In this document: positions 7,864 through 16,895 of the stretch, piece after piece | Position numbering within the stretch: position 1 is the stretch's first letter | Layout: every line of letters begins with the position of its first letter | Assembly: GCA_937921695.1 (NCBI GenBank) | Contig: CAKZTZ010000026.1 | Span: 1-55,581 of the forward strand | Origin: an uncultured Sulfolobales archaeon | GTDB taxonomy: Archaea; Thermoproteota; Thermoprotei_A; Sulfolobales; Acidilobaceae | DNA: 55,581 nucleotides | Direction: 5' to 3' | Translations under genes and position numbers: made by a program | The notes under the pieces: model-generated | The model's input: the letters and a program-made list of their open reading frames with translations, nothing else | What the model was told of the DNA's origin: nothing | The model's database searches: none

Positions 7864-8595
7864 GTGCCACAAGTGTCTCTGAAAAGCTTAAACTCCATAG
7901 TTCTAGGCGTTGGCCTAGGCATGGGGAGAGCTATAGCGTATTCCCTAGCTAGAGAAGGGTCTAACATCGCTCTCACAGCTAGGGATGCTAGTAAACTTAA
8001 AGGAATATGTGAAGAACTCGGATCTTTAAACGTTAAATGCGCATACTACGAAGCCGACGTTACGAGGAAGGATGACCTAGAAAGGGTTAGAAGGGATTTC
8101 TCTAAAAGCTTTGGAGGGGTCGATATTCTAGTTTATAATGCCGGCGGCTGGTTCTCAACAGAAACTATAGAGTCTATAGATGAAGACTTCATGATAGGGG
8201 CTTTCAAGAATAACGTGCTAGGATTCTTCAACTCTGTAAAAGTATTCATGGAAGACCTAGTTAGTAGGAGGGGCGTCATAATAGCTGTGTCGGCATCCCC
8301 TTTCGTGATATCTAGTGGAAACGTGGCTTACTCAGCGGCTAAAGGAGGGCTCACCTGGATGGTTAAGAGGCTCGCTAAAGAATTTTCAGTTAAAGGAGTT
8401 AGAGTAGTATGTGTAGCTCCCGGCCCTACGAGCCGGAAAGCTGAACCCCTAGAGCCTGGAGAGTTGAGGTTGAGGAGTTTAGAGCCTCAGAGGCCATACT
8501 ATGTTGGCGAGCTTGTCGCGTTTCTAGCTTCCAGGAGATCTGGGAGGATTACTGGGGAGTGTGTGAATGTAGATGGGGGTCTAAGCATACTGTGA
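7864..8595 (+). CDS. short-chain dehydrogenase/reductase
   Basis: A 243-aa classical SDR (FabG-like) NAD(P)-dependent oxidoreductase. The dinucleotide site is GVGLGMGRAIA (TGxxxGxG variant), followed by LTARD, NAGG, the catalytic Ser in VSASPF, Tyr-x3-Lys in AYSAAKGG, and the C-terminal GECVNVDGG. The substrate is unknown. The GTG start lies at the expected distance from a TATA box, suggesting a leaderless mRNA. It is convergent with the MAT gene. Confidence 0.9.
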   Translation: MPQVSLKSLNSIVLGVGLGMGRAIAYSLAREGSNIALTARDASKLKGICEELGSLNVKCAYYEADVTRKDDLERVRRDFSKSFGGVDILVYNAGGWFSTETIESIDEDFMIGAFKNNVLGFFNSVKVFMEDLVSRRGVIIAVSASPFVISSGNVAYSAAKGGLTWMVKRLAKEFSVKGVRVVCVAPGPTSRKAEPLEPGELRLRSLEPQRPYYVGELVAFLASRRSGRITGECVNVDGGLSIL

Positions 8596-8624
8596 GCAGC
8601 CTGGCGCAAAAGCCTCCTCTAGTT

Positions 8625-9848
8625 CTAGAATAGTCCTAGTTCTCCTTTAACTATTTTAATAGTGTACTCCACTATTTTTTCTAGGCTCTCGTTAGCTATG
8701 TTTTCAGCTTCTCTCTTTATATCCTCTGTTAGCTCTACTCCCCTGTTCATTTTAAGTTTTATGTTAGCTACTAGAGGCTTATCTATGGGCTTCCCTATCT
8801 GGCTTAGTAGGCTTACGTAGACAGTGCTAACGCCCCGCGGGGATAGTTGTTTGTATATTCTATCAGCTATGTCTCTGGCTACTACATTGTAAACTTTACC
8901 TACGTGGCTTACAGGGTTCTTCCCTGCTGTAGCCTCTAGGCTCATTGGCCTGAATGGTGTTATAAGCCCGTGGACCCTGTTTCCTCTCCCTGTGGCCCCG
9001 TCATCTCCGTGTTCCGCGCTAGTCCCAGTTACTGTTAGGTAGAACTTCTCCTCTTCTACTAGGTCTCCAGTGTTTACGTGGACTTCTACATCATAACCGG
9101 GGGCTATCTTATCTGCAAGTTTTAAAGTCTCCTCTTTAATAATTTCTTTAGCCGTTAAATAGTCTTCAGCGTTATCCAGCAAGCTACTTATCATTGCTGC
9201 CGCTATGGTTAACGTTATCTTCTTATTTCTCCTCATACCCATAACTTTAACGTCTTCACCTACCATGGGGTATTTAGATTTGAAAGCTTTACTATTGAGG
9301 CTCCTCTCAGCTTCATATACAAGCTTCTCCAGCGTTGATAGTGGGGCGAAAGCTAGGCCCACGCTCGTATCATTTGCTAGGGGGATATCTGTCTTAGCCT
9401 CAACTATAGACCTCAAATCAACACTGCCCCTACCAACTTTATAGTCTACTATGACATGAGCCTCTGGATCTAGGAACCTGAAATTCTCCTTGATCCATTT
9501 CTTAACAGCATCTACAATAATAGTCCCGAAAGGAACATGCCTAACCCCTCCACCCTCTGAAACCTCCGTGGTCAACCTCCCTGAGACAATAATATATATG
9601 GGCTGGAGCACCTCCCCACCCCCGAAACGCGGGCTAGACTGACCCCCCACTAGGAGGACTTTATCAACATTATGGTGCAATATCCTCCCAAACTCCCTCA
9701 TATAATACATGCTTAAAGCCCTACTAGAAGCCTCGGCAGCAGCATCGCAAATATAGTCTGGATGGCCTAAACCCTTCCTCTCTACAATCTCAACCTCTAA
9801 CTCCTCAACATTAGGAAACCTCGACTCTTCTACAACAATGTTTCTCAT
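8625..9848 (-). CDS. mat: archaeal S-adenosylmethionine synthetase
   Basis: A 407-aa methionine adenosyltransferase of the archaeal type, making S-adenosylmethionine from ATP and Met. Typical blocks are [66 protein letters not shown] and [17 protein letters not shown] choose ATG 9848 (MRNIVVEE), which matches Sulfolobus MAT as I recall it and has GGAGGGG 6 nt upstream; in-frame ATG 9866 would be leaderless relative to a TATA-like TATTTAAG near 9893. SAM supply is relevant to the several radical SAM enzymes in this window. Confidence 0.96.
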   Translation of the reverse strand: MRNIVVEESRFPNVEELEVEIVERKGLGHPDYICDAAAEASSRALSMYYMREFGRILHHNVDKVLLVGGQSSPRFGGGEVLQPIYIIVSGRLTTEVSEGGGVRHVPFGTIIVDAVKKWIKENFRFLDPEAHVIVDYKVGRGSVDLRSIVEAKTDIPLANDTSVGLAFAPLSTLEKLVYEAERSLNSKAFKSKYPMVGEDVKVMGMRRNKKITLTIAAAMISSLLDNAEDYLTAKEIIKEETLKLADKIAPGYDVEVHVNTGDLVEEEKFYLTVTGTSAEHGDDGATGRGNRVHGLITPFRPMSLEATAGKNPVSHVGKVYNVVARDIADRIYKQLSPRGVSTVYVSLLSQIGKPIDKPLVANIKLKMNRGVELTEDIKREAENIANESLEKIVEYTIKIVKGELGLF

Positions 9849-10022
9849 TTCCAGCCCCTCCACCATAGTGTAAGCGTTAAATGAGGGAACACTTAAATAA
9901 TAATATCTAACATTAAAAAAATAGCAATATGTTACCACACCTTCTTCTACGCGATTAAAATCCGGAGAAAGTTGTAGAGCCCGGTGCTCCCCGCTCTTTT
10001 CGCCTTGGCGAGTCCGCCTGCT

Positions 10023-10979
10023 TTATACCTCATAGGTTACAGTGTTCTCCAGGAATCCTATGTTCTCTATCCAAGCTTCTATAATGTCGCCTTGTTTAAG
10101 GAATTTCCCTGTGGCCGCCCCTACTCCCGAGGGGGTTCCCGTGGCTATGATATCTCCTGGCTCTAATGTTAAACCTTCAGATGCCGCCTCTATTATTTCT
10201 GGGATCTTGAATATCATGTCGCTCGTGCGGCCGTCCTGTCTCAGCTCCCCGTTAACTCTCAATTGAAGCCTTAAGTTGTGGGGGTCTCCTATTTCGTCTG
10301 CTGTGACTATTAAGGGGCCTAGTGGTGCTGATGTGTCGAAGTTCTTAGCTGGAAGCCATCTGAGCCCGAGCCTCGCCCCTTTCTTGAGGGGTGCTTGCCT
10401 CTCTCTCAGTGTTACATCGTTTAGTATAGTGTAGCCGAAAACATAGTCCATAGCTTTCCCCCTCTCTATATACTTGCCTCTTCCCCCTATGACTACTGCT
10501 AGTTCAACTTCATGGTCTGGCTTCTCGGCCCCCCGTGGTATTACTATGCTACTTTTATGGCCTACCAGGGTGGAGGCTAGTTTTATGAATAAATATGGGG
10601 ATTCGGGGGGTTCAACGTTCATTTCTCTAGCGTGGCTCCAATAGTTTACAGCCATGCAGAGTATTTTGCCAGGCCTTTTAACCGGGGGGTTTAATGTTAC
10701 GTTTTCAGGGCTGAAAACAGCTTCCCCCACAAGTCTCTCTCCTAGAGGGCTGTTAGCTTTAATCTCTTTCATTGAAAGGGTTTCTACGAGTTTCGCTAGT
10801 TCCAAGCCTTTAGCTTGGGATTCTATGATGGCCTTCAAATCATGGAATAACCCCGGGGCTTGGTGCTCGAATAATATAGTGTATGCCCCAGCTAGGTCGA
10901 GGATTTTCCCGTTCTCCATTAGTATGCCAACCTTCTCGGAGCTCCTAACTTTGAATGTTAGGAGTTTCAACCGCCCCAC
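10023..10979 (-). CDS. fumarylacetoacetate hydrolase family protein
   Basis: A 318-aa FAH-superfamily enzyme. The N-terminal lid domain (about residues 1-100) is followed by the FAH core: [14 protein letters not shown], the metal-binding [49 protein letters not shown] and the C-terminal [16 protein letters not shown]. The superfamily covers hydrolases, decarboxylases and dehydratases of 2-oxo acids (for example acylpyruvases and 2-keto-3-deoxyarabinonate dehydratase), so no specific substrate is claimed. It is divergent from pdxS, with about 50 nt between start codons. Confidence 0.9.
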   Translation of the reverse strand: MGRLKLLTFKVRSSEKVGILMENGKILDLAGAYTILFEHQAPGLFHDLKAIIESQAKGLELAKLVETLSMKEIKANSPLGERLVGEAVFSPENVTLNPPVKRPGKILCMAVNYWSHAREMNVEPPESPYLFIKLASTLVGHKSSIVIPRGAEKPDHEVELAVVIGGRGKYIERGKAMDYVFGYTILNDVTLRERQAPLKKGARLGLRWLPAKNFDTSAPLGPLIVTADEIGDPHNLRLQLRVNGELRQDGRTSDMIFKIPEIIEAASEGLTLEPGDIIATGTPSGVGAATGKFLKQGDIIEAWIENIGFLENTVTYEV

Positions 10980-11030
10980 CTCACATTCCCCCGTTCTCTC
11001 GGAGGCTTTAATTCTATTGTAGTTTCAGTA

Positions 11031-12080
11031 ATGCTTAACTTACCCGCTAGCTATAATAGTTCCCGGTGGCTCCCCTTGGGCTGGCTTAGTAGGACGAGTT
11101 ATCTTGAAGCTCTCAGCAGGCTCTTCTACGACATGGCTGAGCTTTCAGACTCTATGGGTTTAAAACGTCAGCCCCCCTGCCCTCTAGGCTCTTGCGGCAC
11201 TGTGAGGGTTAAAACTGGCCTCCCCTCTATGCTTGTCGGCGGCGTCATAATGGATGTTACTAGTGTGGAGCAGGCTGAGATAGCTGAAGATGCGGGCGCT
11301 GTGGGGGTTATGGTTTTAGATAAACTCCCCTACGATATTAGGAGGAGCGGTGGGGTAGCTAGGATGGCTGATGTTAAGGCTATAGAGGAAGTTATGAACG
11401 CCATAACAATACCTGTAAGTGCTAAGTGTAGGATAGGGCATTACATGGAGGCCCTATTACTGGAGCGTGTGGGAGTAGACCTTATAGATGAGTCTGAAGT
11501 CTTAACCCCAGTGGATGAGGCCCACCACGTTAACAAATGGATATTCAAAGTCCCCTTCGTTAACGGGGCTAGGGACCTGCCTGAGGCTTTAAGGAGGATA
11601 AGTGAGGGGGCATCAATGATAAGGACTAAGGGAGAAGCAGGCACCGGTAACGTTGCCGAGGCTGTTAGGCACATGAAAGCCCTCAACAATGATGTTAAAG
11701 CTCTAGCGTCGAGGAGGAGTGACGAGGAGTTTCTCAGGGATTACGCTAGGAGCGCTAAAGTCTCCTACGAGCTCGTCAAGCTAGTAGCAGACCTTGGAAG
11801 GCTTCCAGTAGTGAATTTTGCTGCGGGCGGCATAGCCACGCCGGCTGACGCGGCTTTAATGATGTGGCTCGGGTCTGACGGTGTCTTCGTAGGCTCAGGC
11901 ATATTCAAGTCTGGAGATGCTAGGGTTAGGGCTGAGGCTATAGTTTTAGCCACGTCTAAATGGGATGATCCTGAGGCTGTCTTGGAAGCTCAGAGAATGG
12001 TCTCGGAGAAGAGCGCTATGCTAGGGATAGATATTAAGACTTTGAAGCCTGAAGAGCTCCTACAGGTGAGGGGGGTTTGA
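11031..12080 (+). CDS. pdxS: pyridoxal 5'-phosphate synthase lyase subunit PdxS
   Basis: A 349-aa (beta/alpha)8 subunit that builds PLP from ribose 5-phosphate, glyceraldehyde 3-phosphate and ammonia. Core residues are present: Asp75 in GGVIMDV, Lys132 in SAKCRIGH and Lys200 in [11 protein letters not shown], offset by exactly 51 from Asp24/Lys81/Lys149 of Bacillus PdxS. The extra N-terminus (1-55) contains [11 protein letters not shown] 11031 is supported by TTTAAT near 11003-11011, about 25 nt upstream. It overlaps pdxT by 4 nt (TTGA), so the two subunits are coupled and form the PdxST complex. Confidence 0.96.
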   Translation: MLNLPASYNSSRWLPLGWLSRTSYLEALSRLFYDMAELSDSMGLKRQPPCPLGSCGTVRVKTGLPSMLVGGVIMDVTSVEQAEIAEDAGAVGVMVLDKLPYDIRRSGGVARMADVKAIEEVMNAITIPVSAKCRIGHYMEALLLERVGVDLIDESEVLTPVDEAHHVNKWIFKVPFVNGARDLPEALRRISEGASMIRTKGEAGTGNVAEAVRHMKALNNDVKALASRRSDEEFLRDYARSAKVSYELVKLVADLGRLPVVNFAAGGIATPADAALMMWLGSDGVFVGSGIFKSGDARVRAEAIVLATSKWDDPEAVLEAQRMVSEKSAMLGIDIKTLKPEELLQVRGV

Positions 12081-12688
12081 ATATAGGCATCCTAGCTTTA
12101 CAGGGAGACTACATAGAGCATGTTGAGATTGCTAGGAAAGCCCTCCAAGCTAAGAATATTTCAGGCGAAGTGGTAACGGTTAAGGATAAGAGCTCCCTCA
12201 AATCCATAGATGCTATCATAATACCCGGGGGCGAATCTACGGTCATAGGGAGGCTTTTAGAGAAGACTAACATGATCGAAGACCTCAGAGAGACGATAGC
12301 TGGAGGGCTGCCAACACTAGGCACTTGCGCGGGCGCAATACTCATGGCTAAGAAAGTGAGAGACAAGGTTGTGGGGGAAACTAGGCAGCCCATCCTGGGG
12401 GTAATGTCTATTGGAGTCCTTAGGAACGCTTTCGGGAGGCAGAGAGAGTCTTTCGAGATGGATCTCGATATAAGAGGATATGGTAGGGTTAGGGCTGCCT
12501 TCATAAGAGCCCCAGCTATAGTGGAGCTTTGGGGGAGGGCTGAGGAGCTCTCAGGCTTCGACTATAGTGAAATAGGTAGGGTTACTGCTGTGGCTGTTGA
12601 AGGTTCAATGATAGCCTCAATATTCCACCCTGAAATTACCGGGGAGACCCTCCTCCACGAGATCCTCATAGATATGGTTAAAAGGTAA
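12077..12688 (+). CDS. pdxT: pyridoxal 5'-phosphate synthase glutaminase subunit PdxT
   Basis: A 203-aa class I glutamine amidotransferase that feeds ammonia to PdxS. The triad is visible: Cys84 in LGTCAGAIL, His184 and Glu186 in FHPEIT. It also has the family's PGGEST and RRESFE-like (RQRESFEMD) motifs. The TTG start overlaps the pdxS stop codon. Confidence 0.95.
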   Translation: MNIGILALQGDYIEHVEIARKALQAKNISGEVVTVKDKSSLKSIDAIIIPGGESTVIGRLLEKTNMIEDLRETIAGGLPTLGTCAGAILMAKKVRDKVVGETRQPILGVMSIGVLRNAFGRQRESFEMDLDIRGYGRVRAAFIRAPAIVELWGRAEELSGFDYSEIGRVTAVAVEGSMIASIFHPEITGETLLHEILIDMVKR

Positions 12689-12717
12689 GCCCTCCAAGCC
12701 TATATTAGGGGTGTCTA

Positions 12718-13857
12718 TTGAATTTAGAGCTCGCAAAATTCTACTGCAGTCTCTGCGGCTATGAGACGTGGAGGGGTGAGGCTTTCTGCCCCCAGTGTGG
12801 GGCTCCTCTAGAAGTTTACTCTAGGAAAGCCTGGAGCATCGCTAGGGGTTCCCCGAGTATGTGGCGTTATAAGTCTATGCTTCCCAGAGTTAACAATATA
12901 GTGTCTCTTTACGAGGGCTACACACCCTTAAGGGTCTTTAGAGGTGTTAAGGTTAAAGATGAAACTAGGAATCCCACGGGATCCTATATTGATAGGGGTT
13001 CGAGCGTCCTAGTTAGCGCTTTAAGGTTCACTAGTGCAGTTTTAAGTTATACTCCCGACTTTACGTTATCCCTTACAGCTTATTTGAGGGCTTCAGGCTC
13101 AGATGTTGATGTTTGCCTTCAGGGGGCCCGCGCAGAGCTGGGGGAGCTACTGGTTTCAGCGAGATTTGGGGCTAGAATATTGTTTGGCGAGTGTGCTCCC
13201 ACGGTTTCCTATGAGAACCCTTTCATGGTTGAAGGGTTTAAGACTATAGCTTACGAGATATACGAGCAGGCGGGCCATGTAGACTGTATTAGTATTCCAG
13301 CTGAAGAAGGTATTCTAGCTTATAGCGTTGCTAGAGGCTTCATGGAACTCTCGGAGCTAGGAGTAGCCCCGGATATTCCCAAGATAATAGTAGCTGTGCC
13401 CGCGAGTAGGGTTAAAGCCAAGATTCAAGAAGCCCTAGTGAAACTCAAACACGTGACTATAGAGAATGTTGACGATAGGGATATCATTAGTGAAGTGGTG
13501 AAACTAGCATTGAAAGGTTTAAGAGTAAGACCTATATCCGCAACGTCATACGTAGCTGCGAAGAACAAGAAAGACTGTATAGCTCTACTAACCGGGACTG
13601 AAGTGAAGAAAGTGCGAACACCCCAAGCCGCTGCCCGAGAGATTAGAAAGTTGACTAGAACACAGCAGGCCGTCCTCGAAATAGTCAAGAGGGAAGGTAA
13701 AGCCACAGCATACGAAGTCTGGAGGAAACTAGGTGGAAAAGTCACCCTTAGAGGAGTATACTCAACCATAGACACTCTCTCCAAAATAGGGCTTCTAACA
13801 GAAGAGCTCGAAGTCAGAGGGTATAGGAGAGTTAAAGTGTTCAGCTTAAGAAGCTAG
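12718..13857 (+). CDS. threonine synthase-like pseudoenzyme fused to winged helix
   Basis: A 379-aa protein with three parts. A zinc ribbon has Cys10, Cys13, Cys24 and Cys27. A fold type II PLP-enzyme domain (about 50-300) resembles threonine synthase. A winged helix occupies about 312-379 (LTRTQQAVLEIVKREGKAT...). The PLP motif normally read NPTGSFKDRG is here NPTGSYIDRG: the Schiff-base lysine is Ile91. The usual Ser-Gly-Asn phosphate/substrate loop is also unrecognisable (FTLSLTAYLRASG). It is therefore unlikely to be a PLP catalyst and more likely a DNA-binding sensor. It starts 29 nt after pdxT on the same strand, so a role in controlling B6 or threonine-family genes is a reasonable inference. 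Confidence 0.85.
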   Translation: MNLELAKFYCSLCGYETWRGEAFCPQCGAPLEVYSRKAWSIARGSPSMWRYKSMLPRVNNIVSLYEGYTPLRVFRGVKVKDETRNPTGSYIDRGSSVLVSALRFTSAVLSYTPDFTLSLTAYLRASGSDVDVCLQGARAELGELLVSARFGARILFGECAPTVSYENPFMVEGFKTIAYEIYEQAGHVDCISIPAEEGILAYSVARGFMELSELGVAPDIPKIIVAVPASRVKAKIQEALVKLKHVTIENVDDRDIISEVVKLALKGLRVRPISATSYVAAKNKKDCIALLTGTEVKKVRTPQAAAREIRKLTRTQQAVLEIVKREGKATAYEVWRKLGGKVTLRGVYSTIDTLSKIGLLTEELEVRGYRRVKVFSLRS

Positions 13858-13896
13858 AACTGTTTCTACAACTCCCTAAGGCTCCCTTAAGGGTTA

Positions 13897-14040
13897 CTAA
13901 AGCGGTGTAAGCTTAAGCTTTATACTAACATGTTTAGAACTCTTCAGCGCCTTCTCCATTATTGGAGTTGTGGAAGCTTGTGAACTAATAGGCTGAGAGA
14001 GTTTCACGGCTTGACTTGTAAAGCTTTCGGAAGGTAGCAT
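13897..14040 (-). CDS. possible 47-aa protein
   Basis: Within the 415-nt space after the threonine-synthase-like gene, the minus strand holds ATG 14040 to TAG 13897-13899. The product has a Ser/Thr/Gln-rich N-terminal half and a basic end (KHVSIKLKLTPL). A TATA-like CTTTTAAG lies about 45 nt upstream; no Shine-Dalgarno site is seen. No family is recognised. Nothing else is evident between 13858 and 14272 apart from the promoter of the next gene (ATTTAAAG, 14229-14236). Confidence 0.3.
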   Translation of the reverse strand: MLPSESFTSQAVKLSQPISSQASTTPIMEKALKSSKHVSIKLKLTPL

Positions 14041-14272
14041 AATAACGCTTCAGCTTACTATGACCGTAGGCCCTTAGATACTTAAAAGCGTATTGAGGAG
14101 GTTGTTTTATAACTCTCACCCGTTTTATTTACTATTCCCGGGGTCTGCTTGGGGTTCATATATGTTGATGTCACTATTCAACGGGAGAAGGCGCCTACTC
14201 TTTCCGGGATGGGTTAGAATGCATGTTATTTAAAGGTTTTAGGAGAGACCCACTGTATTGGGAGGGTTTAAC

Positions 14273-15427
14273 GTGAGGGTCTTCGGTAGGTGCAGTCTCT
14301 GCGGCTCTCAAGGTCTTGTTAGTAGCTCTATACAGGTTTGCTATTCATGCCTTAAGAGTAGGCCTGTTGAATCCTTAAGGCTAGCTTTGAAGACTAGGGC
14401 TGCGTGGAGGTCTAGTATAGGCTTCCCCCTCGAGCCCCCGCAGGGTGGGAGGCTTAAATGTGGCATTTGCATTAACGAGTGTCGGATTCCCGAGGGTTCC
14501 AGGGGCTTCTGTGGCGTATGGTTTAATAGGGGTGGTAGGGTTGAGCCTGTGGCTGGTAGGGGGAGGCTTGCTGTGCATACTTACCTGGATCCCCACCCTA
14601 CTAATTGTGTTGCGGCTCACCTCTGCCCCGCGGTTACTGGTAGGGGTTTTCCAGAATATACTTTCACTCGGGGGGTTGAGTGGGGCTTCTATAACCTAGC
14701 AGTATTCCTTGCAGGGTGCCCCCTAGACTGTTATTTCTGCCAGAACTGGGAGCATAAGACTATGATTAGCCATGGGAGGCTCTCAGCCTGGGCTAGATCT
14801 ATGGATGTTGAAGACCTAGTAGCTGAGGCTCTCGAGCCTAACGTGACGTGCGTATGTTATTTCGGCGGGGACCCCACGCCCCACATGCCCCTACTAATAC
14901 TAGCGTCTAGGAGGATAATAGAGGAGAGTGGGAAGAAAGGCCAGAAGTATAAGAGGATATGCTGGGAGACAGACGGGCTCGCAAACCCCAACATAATGAG
15001 GGAGATGGGGAAGCTGAGCCTGAAGACTGGAGGCATAGTTAAGATAGACTGGAAAGCTTGGACTCCAAGCGTTTACGAAGCACTAACAGGGGTTAGCGGG
15101 GAGAAAGCTGTTAACAGGCTAAAAGAAAACACTAAACTCCTAGCTTCAATGGCGAGAGAGAGGATGGAACCCCCACTACTAGTAGTTAGCATACTCCTAG
15201 TACCAGGATATGTAACCCCCGAGGAAGTCAAGTCAATAACAGAATACTTAGCGGGCCTCGAAACAAACACACCAATAGTACTACTGGCATTCCACCCAGA
15301 CCATTTAATGAGAGACCTACCCCCAACAAGCAGGAAACACGCTGAAGAAGCCCTAAAAGCGGCCAAAGAATCCGGGATAAAAGAAGTTTACATAGGAAAC
15401 GAATGGCTCCTAGGCCCCTACTATTAA
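14273..15427 (+). CDS. radical SAM protein, PflX/PflA-like
   Basis: A radical SAM enzyme of the group annotated as pyruvate formate-lyase activating-like (COG1313). It begins with a small zinc-binding segment (CSLCGSQ...CYSC), then CGICINECRIPEGSRGFCG, and the cluster motif CPLDCYFC (CxxxCxxC) in GCPLDCYFCQNW. FGGDPTPH and ETDGLANPNIM mark the SAM-binding barrel. The real substrate is unknown; no PFL gene is near. GTG 14273 has GGGAGGG about 7 nt upstream; TTG 14258 would be the leaderless alternative 25 nt from a TATA box. A related protein with similar architecture lies at 34580-35671. Confidence 0.88.
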   Translation: MRVFGRCSLCGSQGLVSSSIQVCYSCLKSRPVESLRLALKTRAAWRSSIGFPLEPPQGGRLKCGICINECRIPEGSRGFCGVWFNRGGRVEPVAGRGRLAVHTYLDPHPTNCVAAHLCPAVTGRGFPEYTFTRGVEWGFYNLAVFLAGCPLDCYFCQNWEHKTMISHGRLSAWARSMDVEDLVAEALEPNVTCVCYFGGDPTPHMPLLILASRRIIEESGKKGQKYKRICWETDGLANPNIMREMGKLSLKTGGIVKIDWKAWTPSVYEALTGVSGEKAVNRLKENTKLLASMARERMEPPLLVVSILLVPGYVTPEEVKSITEYLAGLETNTPIVLLAFHPDHLMRDLPPTSRKHAEEALKAAKESGIKEVYIGNEWLLGPYY

Positions 15428-15536
15428 CCTCAAAACAGAAAACAACATTCTATCCAGGCATAGTCAAAAATATTACCCCCCATTAGGCTGAGGATGGCTC
15501 GAAGCCCGGGGTTAAAGGTTTCTCTAGGAGACCTAG

Positions 15537-15614
15537 TGGTGCCGCGGCCGGGATTTGAACCCGGGTCACGGGCTCGAAAGGCCCGCATACTGGGCCTGGC
15601 TATACTACCGCGGC
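15537..15614 (-). tRNA. tRNA-Glu (TTC)
   Basis: On the minus strand, acceptor GCCGCGG pairs with CCGCGGC, followed by A and encoded CCA. Anticodon stem CGGGC/GCCCG encloses CTTTCGA, giving anticodon UUC. The T-arm CCGGG-TTCAAAT-CCCGG is canonical. It lies 42 nt from tRNA-Cys on the same strand. Confidence 0.94.
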
Positions 15615-15656
15615 TCCACCTATATGTTTAGTTTGAGCTCTTTAAAACTTTATTGT

Positions 15657-15763
15657 TGGAGCCGGGGCCGGGATTCGAACCCGGGAGTGAACGGGTCTCC
15701 GCGATGGGCTTTGCTGGGGCTCTCTCTGCAGCCCGCCGCCTTAGACCGCTCGGCCACCCCGGC
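15657..15763 (-). tRNA. tRNA-Cys (GCA) with anticodon-loop intron
   Basis: On the minus strand, acceptor GCCGGGG pairs with CCCCGGC, followed by U73 (the cysteine discriminator) and CCA. The anticodon stem GCGGG/CCCGT is separated by CTGCA-GA plus an insertion. Removing about 29 nt after position 37 restores a 7-nt loop with anticodon GCA. This is the canonical archaeal intron position, cut by the tRNA-splicing endonuclease. The exact junctions depend on the bulge-helix-bulge fold and may shift by a nucleotide or two. Confidence 0.9.
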
Positions 15764-15825
15764 CCACTATAGGATATTCTGAGTCTGAAGCTTTAAGTTT
15801 TGCTTGATTGGGAGTGTCTTGGGGG

Positions 15826-16083
15826 TTGAAGGTGTCTAGGAGGTTGTATGTTCTCTGTGCTAGGTGTAAAGTACCTATGGATTATATTCTTGAGGTTGAG
15901 AGGGTGGGCTTTGAAAGGGTTGTCAGCGGCTTCTATAAGTGTCCGGCTTGCGGTTACAGGATTCTAGATGAGAAGGCTACTGTGAGGCGCTTGGATGACA
16001 TGGTGGTCCTAGAGTTTAGCAAGCCTACAGGTAATAGTGGGAGGAAGGGTCTCATAGTGGAGCTCCTGGAAACGGGGGCGTAG
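15826..16083 (+). CDS. small zinc-ribbon protein
   Basis: An 85-aa hypothetical protein with one zinc-ribbon (CARC at the start, CPAC about 30 residues later) followed by a basic/beta C-terminus. TTG 15826 follows TTGGGGG; GTG 15832 is an alternative, and the longer reading from TTG 15808 seems less likely. It may bind nucleic acid or be a subunit of a larger complex; no family is recognised. Confidence 0.6.
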   Translation: MKVSRRLYVLCARCKVPMDYILEVERVGFERVVSGFYKCPACGYRILDEKATVRRLDDMVVLEFSKPTGNSGRKGLIVELLETGA

Positions 16084-16194
16084 CTCCAAGCTTCTCTAAG
16101 TTTAGGCTTTAATGTTGTGGTTAACTTTTTATCATTACATTTCAACTTATTAGGCTGAACTTTTAACGCTACCTGTGGGGGGTGCGGGTTTAGT

Positions 16195-16800
16195 ATTTTC
16201 TCTAGGCTGCTCAGGGAAGCTTTCAGGGTTTGGCCTGACGCCGCGTTCATAGCTAGGAGGCTTTTCATAACAAACTCTGTAGATAGCCTTGTTTCAGCCT
16301 TGGGGGTTAGCGTGGCTATCTTCAACCCGACTGTTGAGCCTGCTATTATAGCGCTGGGTATGATCGGTGGGAGCCTATCGCTAGGCGTTGTCTCGGGGCT
16401 TGCAGGGGTCTATTTGAGTGAGAGGGCTGAGAGGCTTAGAGAGGTTAGGGAACTAGAGAAGAAGCTTGGGGGCTCTCTAGAGGGGTCTGTTTACGAGAAG
16501 GCTGCTCGGGTAGTCCCAGTTTATGTGGCTTTATGGAGTTTCGTGGGGATGCTAGTGTTTCCTTTGGTGGCAGCTACACCTTATATTGTAGCGGCTTCTG
16601 GAGTCTTGAGTTTAAGTGTTGCTTTTGCAGTCTCAATAGCTATGGTGATGGTGATGCTAGCCTTGATAGGGGCTTATATGGGGAAGATAAGTGGGGAGGG
16701 CGTCTTAAAGTCTGCTTTTAGGACTGTATTATTAGGTGTCTTAGCTTTAATTGTGGTGTATTTAGCTAAACTAGTGTTGATGGGCTCTATACCCCTCTAA
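16195..16800 (+). CDS. VIT1/CCC1-family (DUF125) transporter
   Basis: A membrane protein resembling the archaeal branch of the VIT1/CCC1 iron/manganese transporter family. Features are an N-terminal ITNSVDSLVSALGVSVA helix, a GMIGGSLSLGVVSGLAGVYLSERAERLREVRELEKKL segment (the family's cytoplasmic Glu-rich helix; quoted in part), and three further hydrophobic helices after residue 110. The first conventional start is TTG 16300, but that would delete the first helix: the frame stays open and coding-like to a stop at 16165-16167. The only plausible initiation inside that stretch is ATT 16195, about 30 nt after a TATA-like CTTTTAAC (16161-16168). The start is therefore uncertain. Confidence 0.7.
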   Translation: MFSRLLREAFRVWPDAAFIARRLFITNSVDSLVSALGVSVAIFNPTVEPAIIALGMIGGSLSLGVVSGLAGVYLSERAERLREVRELEKKLGGSLEGSVYEKAARVVPVYVALWSFVGMLVFPLVAATPYIVAASGVLSLSVAFAVSIAMVMVMLALIGAYMGKISGEGVLKSAFRTVLLGVLALIVVYLAKLVLMGSIPL

Positions 16801-16895
16801 ACTTTAAGGTTGCGGGCATAGTTTAGTCGAATTCTACACTTATAATTTACTATATTTAAACCCCAGTTTTAAACGTAAATGTTGGGTATGGAGGT

